Shown here: one piece after another, positions 26,001 to 38,000 of the stretch
How the letters are laid out: every line of letters begins with the position of its first letter
How positions within the stretch are numbered: position 1 is the stretch's first letter
Assembly (NCBI GenBank): GCA_018806985.1
Contig: JADANN010000256.1
Location: 161,501 to 225,500 of the forward strand
Reading direction: 5' to 3'
From: Angiostrongylus vasorum
Taxonomy: Eukaryota > Nematoda > Chromadorea > Rhabditida > Metastrongylidae
Length of the DNA: 64,000 nt
Translations under genes and position numbers: made by a program
The notes under the pieces: model-generated
What the model saw: the letters and a program-made list of their open reading frames with translations, nothing else
Databases searched by the model: none
Told to the model about the DNA's origin: nothing

Positions 26001-29000
26001 AGTTTTGCCTGTCTAATCAATTGAATGTGACTAGTCAATTATTTAAGTTAAATAATAAAATAGAGTCTGTTACAGTCCTATTATGGATGACAACACTCAT
26101 CCCGAGTTAGTGCCGTTGTCCTGTTTGGGTGTATCTCGTTCCAGTACGGCTACATTGTTAAGCAGAACAATTTCGGATGAAAGTGCGAACAGTTCGAGCA
26201 GGTGGGTCGCAGCTCTGTGGCTTTTACCATACGCTTTTGGTCTACTAGGACTCATTTATTCGAGATCTGAATGAATTAATTACTTTTGGAAGCATAAATA
26301 TGGGAGTCGTTTCTTGACTAGGTGTCGTCATTAGCTAATTACAGTATGAATAATTGCGTCTAAATACATATTAGAATTTTACGTTGGATAAAGTGCATGA
26401 TATTAGGGAGAGTTAGAGAAGAAACTGCTGGTTGATTAAAAACGACATCCTCCGCAACTGTTACGGAATTTTTTAAGATTTTTTATGCTGAAAAAGGATT
26501 CGGAGCGGCGGCACACATTGGCGCAGTTCATGTCCGACTACTCTGAACAGGTTAGAGAATATGCTGTGGCATAATGTAGTTTGGAAAATATTTTCAAGCA
26601 GAAGCGTATAAGGAATTGTTCTAAAGTATTATAGACCTTTGAACATGTTATCAACAGTGCAATCGTGGTTATGTTCATACAGTTGGGTTTGTTTTTGTGG
26701 TGGTCCATTGAGTCTGTGGCCTAAAGACTCCTGGATTCAGAAGGAAGTGTGAGGACTGATGACTGCCACATCACCCTTGACATTTGATAAAAGGAGTTGA
26801 CCAAATTTTTGGAGTGGAATTGGATCACTTGTGATTCGACAATTCTGGGAAATCATAACGTGATAACTCATTTTCATGGTTAAGGAAGGAATAAGAAGTA
26901 ATTCCTTGTTTACAACCCTGTAATTTAGCCCAGATAGTTGTCGCCGCGAGAGGTTTAGTGTCGTTTTGTTCTCACTATCCCCTTCTGCAAGAGCACTGAA
27001 GTTGCTATTCAATTCCACACGCAGATATTTCACTAGTCGATAATAAACCCTGACATTTGATCTGATTCATGCTTATATTTCTTTATAAAATGGAATCCAT
27101 CCATTCATAGTCTAATAATTGAGGAAAGTAAACAGTGATGCGCTTCAATTTGTGGCTAGCTGTCAGTGAAACCGTATCGCACATTTCCTATGCCGCCATT
27201 CTCCTGGAGCCTGTTTAAGAGGCGTGAGTACCCCAGTGATTGTTGACCATCTTTTTTCTGGTTACCTTACAACGACTCATCGATTTGAATGAGAACATTA
27301 TTATCTAATTCTTAGCATATTCTTATCTCAGAATATCTCAAGTCAACATTACTTTCCCGGAATTGATCGAGCCCTTTTCTCACTTGTTATGACCGATCGG
27401 TTTAAAATGAACGGGTAAAAAATTTTACGTGCATCCTCAGTGTACTGGAGCCGATTTTAATTAAACTCATGAACTGAACAAAGTCTTATATGAGTGTTCT
27501 GAAATTAAAATTAGAGTGGCTCAGAAGTAGTTTGGTTTTTTCTTTAAACTTTTTTGTTGCTTGGTTATAATTCCATTTCTACATGATGTCGAAATATAGG
27601 GTTCGAAATTAATGGCGGATTTCAAACTATGTTCTTGAAGTCGAACGCTTCGAGATAGGGAATAAACTTTGCTGATCGAAATAACAACCATTGTAATCTA
27701 TGCATTTTTGCCAAGAGAAACAATTTTATGCATACTTAAACTTTATATTTATATTTGTATTACATGAAATTCTAGACGTCTGGGCTGATGAAGTCGTTGA
27801 AGGCAGCTTCTGCCAGTGCTTGTTTTTCTGAACCATTTCTCGAAGAAAAAAGCTGTTGAAATGTTTGCAGAAGTGGTAGCCGTTAGGCAAGAGGTCTGGC
27901 GAGAATGGTGGATGAGGGCAAAGCTTCTTAGTTCAGGTCGTTTATCTTTTGTAGCCTCAGGTTGTACAGCACCTCGCAGCGCTTTATGGCGGAGGACGAC
28001 TGGTCCCAATCTGTTGAGCACAGAGACGGGTATCTTGAAGTTTCTAGTGCACCTCATCGAGTTTCTGGATGTACTTTTCTGTTGTAATCGTTTCACCTAA
28101 CTTTTGGAAGCTGTGATGGATCAAACCAGCGTTCACCTCAAACAGTCGGGCTTGACCTTCTATTGGTGAAATTTTTGTTTGGGAATTGTTACATAGCTTA
28201 GGTGCGGTCTAAGCATTAAGCTCATTATCGCAGTTTACCACAGAGGAGCCGCTTTTCACCACACGTCAAAATATGTTCGAGAAACGGGTCATTCTGCTTG
28301 CGTTCGTGCGGTCCCCCCACTTTTTCGAGCTCCTTTTCAACTTTTTTAAGTGTTCCGAAACAGTTGAGATGTTACACTGAGTTCTGCAATTTCTGGAACA
28401 GTTGCTTCCAACCATACCTTAAATTTTTTGTTGTCAATAGCAGAAGGATGTTCTACCCTTCTGCTATTGACAACAAAAAACCTAGAAACCTTCTCTACAA
28501 CCCTTTCATATACAGAACGCATGAAGTCCTCTAGGAATGAAAAAATTTTTTTTACAATTTTAACCTTTTTATTTACTGCCTACTCTTTTTTAATTGCAGG
28601 GTATATTGCGAAGTATAACTTCAATGAAGCTGAGATATTTGCAAAACTCTGGACCGCAGGTGCCTATGGTGGGGAACAGAACGCGCTATTGTCCTTTCCG
28701 GGGAGTAACTCGTTCACCACCACACCATGCGGGTCCTTCGTTTCGCCTCTCTCTCAGCTAATTCTATCGATCTTTTGCCATCAGCAATCACCCGTCAATG
28801 GGATTGATCTGGGGAGCCCAAGTCGGCACTGAACCCAGTTAAGCTGAGGCTATAGTTATAGTCACAATTTTAACCTTTTTATTTACTGCCTACTCTTTCT
28901 AGTACACAGTACTAGTTTTGACAAACGAAACGAAGGACCCGTATGGTGTGGTAGTGAACGCGTCACTCCCCGGAAAGGACAATAGCGCGTTCGTTCCCCA

Positions 29001-32000
29001 CCATAGGCACCTGCAGTCCAGAGTTTTGCAAGTATCTCACCTTCATTGAAAAAAAATTTTTGTTTATTTTCAAAAAGTGCAATATGCACATTAGAAAAAC
29101 AAGTTTTGAGGAGACCTATACAAGGAAAATGAAATTAAAAGTCCGTCATTAATTTCCGAACAACCAGTAGTATATTTGGGGCGAGAATAGCGCAGTAGTT
29201 AGTGGTGCCATCGATCAGGAAGCGAAGACGCTAGTTCTGTTCCCGTTCCAACGCTCTTTTCAAATCCACTTAGAAACGCTTTAGTCAGACTGCCTCAAGA
29301 TTGCAAGAGCAGCTCCACCAGTACTTTACAACATTCATAAATAAGACGAAATCTCACGTAGCAGCTGAAGCAACACGCAGAATGTTCGAAGACCATTGTG
29401 GACGATGAACGGTAGAAAAAACGAATCGAATAGGGAGAGGGCTGGGCTCCGCACAGTAGATGTGATGACGGATCACGCGAAATAAAAAAAATTAAGTAGA
29501 ATATCTATGATGCTCTGTCTGTTATACGGAATGCAAGCCACTATCTTGTGGGATGTGGAATTTTTTCTGCTGTCTATTTTTGCTGTCTGCATTGTTGGTA
29601 ACGGGCGAGAAGTGCTGGACCATCACTGTGACTTATGGTGTTCCTTACGAAGTGTACTGCTTTCTTTTTGGAGTTCTGCTTTCTTCTTATATCTTGGCTT
29701 CAAATGTGCTTTAGATCATCGATACATGGATGCGTGGTATTATTGCGTCAATGGACAGTGTCAAAGTAGTGGTAAGTTATTTCTACTCGTCTGGAAGACA
29801 AAGATAGTTGTAGCAAAGTAAGTTGCAATATAACTGGTTCTCCTTCCGTTGTAGTGGCATATAATAATCTAGTAGACCCTCATTTTTTCTTGTTTTTTGG
29901 TGACACGTTAATGCCAATGTTTTTATGAAGTTACAGTTTAAAACGGAAAGAAAAAAAATGAAGAAGAAAAAACCAAAGAGCATTTAATCTTTATTGTCTT
30001 CCAGTAACACCTTTTATTATTTTTCATGTCATTTTATTTATTTATGTTTATTATTTTATTTCTGTACTATTTTTTATTTCACACTGTTTGGTGTGCCTTA
30101 CATTCAATTTATTTTCGTTATAAATTTGTCTTTTCTGCAAGAGTTCTATAACAAGTGCTGTCATATAACTGATTGGCTATTTGTCTTCTTATAAGCTTCT
30201 CAACGGCTCTCCGTTGTTCTGTCCGTTGACCTCTCTCCTTCTTAGCACTAAGTTCTAATCAATTTTTCTTACAGTATTAATCAATTCAGGTCACAACGCA
30301 CATGTTGGAGACATTACTCGACGGGATGCGTGAATTTCTACTTAGGAAGGAAACGAGACACATACAGGATGCACTGGATGAGATTCGCTGTTTACTTGAC
30401 TACGACACGGCGAAAATTTCCCAAGTACTGGTTTACTGATAGTGCAGTTGGAGATGGATTGTGAAGTTAATCTTAGCCCTCTGAAGTATGAAAGCTGGAA
30501 TGTTTTGTGCTGTTGGTGGTGACAAATCTTGTTCTTAATCCTAAGGAAGTTACAGTATTTCGAACGAAAAAGAGCCGATGCCGTAGTAAATGCGATGAAA
30601 ATTTGTGGAAAAATGAGTCCTACCAGTTTTCTTTTTTGGAGGAACTCTAAGAATTTAATAGCTTATATATACCACCTTCGCTGTGTGATGACCTCCAGTT
30701 TGTTTTTAAAAAATGCTGTAAAAGAGATAGGAGAAAGCCCCCCAAAAGAGTTTTCATACTTAGGTAGGGAACAAATCAGTTAGATGACTTTTTAATTTCA
30801 GGCTCTAGTATTTAGACATTACCAATGTTTTTTTGTCTTCGTTGCATCCCAATTGTAATCTAAACTGAGTTACTAGCAGTAGGGTTTTTTCGGGGCATGT
30901 GTTTTTTCCTTTTGAGGTATGCAAAAAAGATGAGCAAATTTGTTTCCCGTGATAATTATTTCCTAAAAACATCTTTGTATTGGCAGGAAAAGCGGATGTT
31001 GAAAGGAGGTTTCCTTTTACAGGTGAATATGGCAATCTTCACTTTCTCGGATTCGATCCAGCCAGTCCTTCGACGGCTCGATATCAAGCCGCATTGGATG
31101 TTTGCGCTATCAAACCTGATTCAGAGCGCAGTGCAGACGGCGATTTCGCTGTTAAGCCCAGATGTCTCGGCTCAACTGCATGTGAGTTATTCTTCCACTA
31201 TTAGTCGTTAACCATCATTATTTACTGATCTTTTGTTTCCGTCGAAAGTATTTATTGTTCGGTTGAGTGGACGTAGAATAACGAGTCCTCTCGTAATGCA
31301 TACCGTATCGACACCAGCCAATCAGAATCCGACCTTCGTCGGTGATTGCACAAACTGTCTTCGCCTCAAATGCATTGGAGGTTTTGTAGATGGACCACTT
31401 TTAGCTAGTGTACGAAAGTAGTGTTTAATACGTGCTTGAAATGCACTATACACTATGCATATATGGGGAGTGGGCAAAGTAGTAGACCTACATCGCAGCT
31501 ATTTCTCAGCGTAAGGTTTTTTCTGTTCTTGTAATTATTCAATGACAGTGGCTTATCGATATAAAGAATCAGAGCTGCTATCCTTCCAGAAAGGTCTGGT
31601 ACCAATTTGCCGAACCCAAAGGAATGAAAGGCTTGGTGAAACTGTGGCGCAGGATCGAACTCAAGTGTATTGCACAGCGCCTCCGACCACTGCACCACAC
31701 GCGCCCCTACAACTCCATAACAACATGAAATTAGGTGTCGTCAAACATCGCACCTAAGCGAAATTGAGCGTTAGGCATTATAAATTGTTCCTTAGCATTT
31801 CAGCGCTGATCGTTAGCCACTTTAGGTGCGTACAAAGTCTGTGTATATATTAGCTTTGATAAGTAACAGTTCATTTACTGGCCCATCAAGCGTGAAAACT
31901 TAATGTCTATATAATTGTTGTTGTAGAAATTGTGATAATCTAGAATTTTATGGAACCTTCAAACCAGTTACCGTATTCCGTTTAAGAGTCAAAACAGTGT

Positions 32001-35000
32001 CCTACTATGAAGAAACAGGCTGTGTTTATTGTAAGAGACTGGGATGGACATAATGTAAATTCACGGCAATTGCCGAAGTGCCTTCACATAGATTTATACA
32101 ATGGCTGTGCGGTTAACTGGTATTCATGACAAAATGAAGCTTTCTGAGTAAACTAGTCGAAGGTATACTCTCATGTTATATTTATAGAATGTTCCCCTAC
32201 ATGGCTATCAGAAACGAGCAAGGTTATTTTCATTTTCTTTCGATCATGTAATAATCGTCGTAAATTTAATGACGAGGACATTTGATAACTATGCATATAT
32301 ACATACATAATTTAATACCATATGTACTGGATATTTTATTTTCACTTTATTAAGATAATTAAGATTTGGTGTTTTATCTGTCTAGAAGTTTACAAGATGT
32401 TTCTCTATACGACTTTTCCGTGGGTCCTTTACTTTCAGAAGGCTTCTGCTGTTTACTTTCCCAATGGTAATTTTCTATCAGAGTTGTTGTGTTTCAGGTC
32501 CAAGACGCGGCTACATTGGGTACGTATTTGGGCCCGCGGACTTCTGTCTCCAGAGAGTCCGGTCAGTCTGAAATAGAAATAGCAGATAGCAGTCGTCCTC
32601 CTTCACGGGATGAACGACGAGAAGAGCGCAGAGAATACCTGAACGCTATCACCGAAGCGAACGACAAACTCCGAGAAAAGTATGTGGATTCAGTATTTGT
32701 CCTCATTATTTGCGTCTCCCTTGTGTTGCGAACTAGACGAATACGACGTTCCTGTAAAAATTTATGTAAAGATGCACTTATTCTTTAGCCACGCCACGAT
32801 GTCGAACTGCAGTTTGTAGGATAGCTGTCTGATTATTTGATATGGTTGTAGAACTTTAAGCTCCGAGTGTAGAATGGAAACCAATGTCGAACTAAGAGCT
32901 TTTCATCGTAATACAATCAAGATAAAATTACAGCACCCACTTTGTTAACGTGTTATTCACTTTGGATAACCACGAGCATAAATGAGTTTTTTTCCCTTTC
33001 ACTTTGGGTAGTTATGTCGTTGAAGTTGTTGTAATTAAACTAAACGCTAAAAAGTTGGCATTTAAAATCCCCCTTTACCTTTCCATCAATCGATAACGGT
33101 ATAACGTTTAAATTGAAATTGAGTCTCTTCAGTATAATTCCGTTGTGAGGAAGCTCGTTAACCGATAAAAATCTGCGACAAATTTTAAATCCAATCGAAA
33201 GATAGAACACTTTGATCTGCTAGGGAAGCGTAAAGATTCTAAAAAAAAGGAAGGCGTCGTAGCCCACTTGCTGATCTGATGAGCAACTTATCGCTTGTGA
33301 ATTTAGGCTCATCGCTGCACAGGAAGAGCTAAAACAGCATCTGATTTCGGGCATTGCGCAAACGCAGAACATGCGCGACATGGCAGCATCGTGTTCCAGC
33401 TTCATACCAAGTAACGAGTTGCAGTTTTCAGTGATCTATATATTGCTCTAATAGTATTTCAGTGATCCATATTCACGAAATTTACAACAGTTTCCAATCT
33501 CTTCTTCCTTTCATGTCCATCTTCTTCCAGATGGTCTGATTTATTCTCGACGACATTTACTAATTAGGTTCTCTATCACAACGAGCCTGCTTATCCATTG
33601 GTAGAGCAAGTCAACTCTATAGTATACAACTGTTGACAGCGAGATTTATGCTTTCACACTGTCAGAGTCTTCATTGAAGTCTACGAATTGGGAAAAATGG
33701 CGTGCCTTCAACATCATGACATGAAAGATCATAAATGACTTATTGCTCAATACCATCGTTAACAGAAACTCGGTCTTGAGAACTATTTGTGCAAAGCTCG
33801 TTGCGATCATTCCAAACCTCAGTTTTCCTCGGGCAACTCTTGAGTGATTTTGAAGATTGTATTCAAACTTCTTGATTAGTAAACAGAGGCATGTTTTGAC
33901 TTCATGGTTTTGGAATCCTTCGACACGCTGCTCGGAGTCGCCGATTTCTTTTTTTCTCACTATACCAGTCATAAAGAGATGTTTCATTCAAAGCAGGTAT
34001 CCAGTACAGAGTTCTGGTGTGGTATTAGGGAGGCTTCAGTCGTTAAAGGTATACCATAGATCTCGGCCGAGTTGAATCATTCGGAAATTCAAACTCTAGT
34101 GATAATGTTTTAGGTCATAAGAAGTCAGTTTTCGTGGATAAGTGGTGCTGTAGATTTGAACTCTGACAAACTTTCTACGTCTTTCTTTCGCATTTCCACT
34201 ATTTAGAATTTTTTCTACAACATATTCATCCAGTGAGCCTTCTCAGTATTGCGTAAGTTTTCGACGAAATTGTAGCTGTATTTATTGTAGGTCACTTATT
34301 ACGCTGGCTTTTAGCACGTTCTAATTCTTCGCTGTTGGACCTCTCGTAAATCGCTTTACGATACTGACTGACTTTTAAGGGAGAACTTGAAAATGGATGT
34401 CTTATAGATATAATCTCATCCGAAGTGAAGTGTGCACACGACAAACTGGAACCGTCAGCTTTCCATGAGGGAATTTCCTCTTCGCGGCTTTATGTCATTT
34501 CACTAGGTTTTTTGCTGTGGCGACCACGCGGAATTTAACAAGATCGCGAATGTGCTCATTTTCAGATAACTGCTTATGTTAACTTTTTATTTATCGGCTA
34601 TTATTTTTTCTATGGTAAGGTGTTGTGTAAAGTAGAATCACAATGATTCTGAAATATAAGCAACAATGGGAGCCAGCAGTGAGCTTTGAGCCCTCGACTA
34701 CCGTTTCGAGGAACTCACGTGTTATTCACTGCACAATCGAGTCCCCTTGCTTTGCCTTTCTGTCACCTAATTTTTTAACCTTCACGGTTCCCTTCAGCAG
34801 TCACCCTATTTTGATCCGAGTTTTGCCCATATCTTAATTGCTGATACTTCCAAACGCAAGCAGTACATTGGAGAACACCATCGTATTCTACTTGAGGAAG
34901 TTCGCTTGTTTAATCGCTTTCATGTTGAGAATACAAGCCTCGGCGGAAAAAAGCGAAAATATATTTTATGGACTTCATAAAATCATATTTTCGTTCCCAT

Positions 35001-38000
35001 GAGGAAACAAGCTAGCATCTTCTTCGGAGCAAACTGTGGGTACTATCGTTTTTTTATTTCAATCAATAAAGTGCCTTATGAACTGAGGAGTTTCAATCGG
35101 CCATTATCTTGGCTTCATGTGAACTATATATGACATAATGTAACTGTGTTAATGGTGTTCCTTATTTTGTGGAGATTGGCGTATGAGGAGACTATTCGGG
35201 TGACATGAGTCGAAGTACGAAATAGGTTTCATGTCAAGTCACCAAAAACAGTGGGAAATTTTTTCTTAAATCGGTAGCAATAATATCTAGCAATTTTTTA
35301 AGGTATCATCACACTTCACCATTTTTTTTATACCACCTAATGTCATAGATGAATCGGACCCCTTTGAGTTCAACAGGCTGGGTTTTCTCATGGTTGGGAT
35401 TTAAGGAACTCTGTTGTGCGATTTTTAGTGCTAGCCGTGTCATAATGTTCTGAAGTCGCCGAGTTTTTGAAGCAAAGAGAGCTTTTGAGACGAAGATCTG
35501 TCAGAAAACGGGAGTTTTTAAAACATGTTTACTTTAAGCTAGGACAAGTTTCCGCCTAGCTTCCTAACGTCGCACTCACTCTTTCGGTGTTTGGCCATGC
35601 CTGTTCTTCAGTCAAGATTCTATGTTAGAGTTCACCACATCGAATTACTAGTAACTTCCCATGGTGAGGCGGCAGACACTTACTGGAATGGTTAAAACTG
35701 GTTTTTTCTTTAACTTGTTTACTGCCTGTTATTTTTTTACGGCAGGGTATTATGTGAGATACAACTATTATAGAATGGTGCTGAGATATTTGCTCATCTC
35801 GGACCCCAGCCCAGATTCGAACCCACGTTTACCCTTTCCAAGTTACCCAATGCACCACTGATTTTATTTGTTTTCATTTTTCCCTTCTTGTGTTTTAATT
35901 ACCATTCCTGCGTCGTTCAGGTGCGTTGTCAAGTGCACTGTACGGTGGATGGCGCGGCGCTCCTTTGCGCAGCACCTATCCTCCATTGAGTAACGGTACC
36001 CTTCCACGATTTGATGCAATCTCATCACCGATTCACAAAAATCACAAAATAAATCACGCAGTCGATGGTCACATAAGCAGGTGCTACTGTTAAATATAAA
36101 GAGTTTTGGAGTCCATTTTTTTTATTATCCTTTTTATTTCAATTTATTTCTGTGTGTTTTGCGGAGGTTTTTCATCTCCATTTCGCAACTTTGACCAATA
36201 GGGAGGATTCTGATGATGTTGATTCAGAGCAACCGAAGAGCTGGTGTCATGGTTACGTTCATTAGAAATTGATGAGCGGTCGTTGCGTTTGATTGTCGCT
36301 GAACAATACACTAAACAGGACATATTTGAGCTTGTGACGAGAGAAGAACTGTTGGCGTTAGGCGTAACGTGAGTACTGCATTGTGGTTTTATTTGAGCCG
36401 GTTTACAGATGTCGAAATGACGCTTTGCTGTGAGTTAGAGTACTTTACAATCCCTGATATTAGTCCTGATAGTGTGGCTTCTCCCCGTACTCTGCATGAT
36501 TTCATTTTCATTCCATCATGACCGATAAAGGTCCATAAAAAGTTCGTCAACAATTAACATTGCTTCATACGTAACTCTATTTTTTAGCCCGTCTTCAATT
36601 AGTACATTATTAACATCAAGCAATATTGTTTTTTATTTTATAAGATAAAGAATATAAAAGAATGGCTTGATTGGCAACTTAAGGCAAAACAGAGTGTTTC
36701 ACCAGGCATAATTTTTATTTTTTATTTTGCTCTAATTTTCAATTTTTCGTAAGACTATTGGAATTAACACCCGATGCCATTACCCCCTATAGGAGTCATT
36801 TGTAGGAAGACATTGTGACCAGTGCAACCTCGATAGAGGGCATTTCCTTTCTGGTGACTTATTTTTGGCGCATAAAAACGTTTTGCTAAACTTGTTGTAA
36901 TCAGTTAACGACTTAACCAACACTGCTGTTGTGGCGGGCTTTGGTTGGGAAAAACTTTATCTCGCACTTAGAAATATAAACAAAACTCTTGAACGAGTTC
37001 ATAACTGGTAATTTAACTAACAGTTGACTGTTGTTTCGATTCTAATTGCTGTAATGAACTATATTTATCATATGGAATGAGTCAGTGGAAAAAACAAAGT
37101 GTGCTGAATATGAACTGCAAATGCTGACAGCAGTATGTTTAAATGATGGACCATATAAAATATGCTAATGCATCCACCCATCCATACGCATAGAGCACCT
37201 CATCCATATGCCATCCAGAGCGATGTAGCCAAGTCTCCTTTACAATTCTGTCATGTTCTGAACCCATCAGATAGCTATTATAGTTGGCAGGTATACCATC
37301 GTTTGTCGTTGAAAAACCAACAAGACTGCAATGACATTGAATTAGTCATGTTTTATAAGAAACGTTTTTTCGAAAAAATTCATTGCCCAGTTATTTCACT
37401 AGCAGTTAACTGTTATTTCCATAAATCGCTATGATGAATCATGGTTATTTTTGTGAAATGTGCAGGTGGAAAAAAGTTCAGAAATAGGTCCAACATAAGC
37501 TGTAAAACCTTCCCAAGTGCTGGTAACATTATATTCAAATGTGAGACCATACTAACACATAGTAAATAGTAGCACACATATAATTCATCTCCTTAAAGCG
37601 ACTGAACAAAAGCTCTTCTACGATTTCTTGACAACTCTTCGGTTCCTCCAGTTATTGAAAAAATGATTGTTCATTGTCGAAAAAACTAGTTAGTCCGCAA
37701 CTGAGGATGGATCCGCTCGTGTCCATTGGGCCTGCCACACAAAAGTAGACGTTGTTGCGAATGGGTTAAACAACCAAGCACATTTGGCTCTCAGAAATCT
37801 TGTGGCGTTGCAGCAGCCGTTGTTTTTCCAGTGCTTTAAGGAATGAATGGGATGAGTTATTTCTACTGCTTTGTTCATTTCATAAATTAGTACATAGTTC
37901 ACACAGCTGTTATTCCATGTTGGAGGAGCAGTGTAAATATGCATATAACTAGGTCACCTCAGAATTCTACAAGTACCATGATTAAAAGAGAATGTATGAG

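Noticed and set aside
27816..28100. Plus-strand ORF of 94 codons
   Set aside because: It is antisense to the mariner fragment.
30980..31204. ORF beginning [11 protein letters not shown]
   Set aside because: It is the shadow frame of nsy-1 exon 24; the other frame holds the conserved KPHWMFAL motif.
36202..36276. Alternative exon 28 start after ACCAATAG
   Set aside because: It gives an open frame ([15 protein letters not shown]) but stops before the SAM domain; the acceptor at 36227 keeps the conserved frame.
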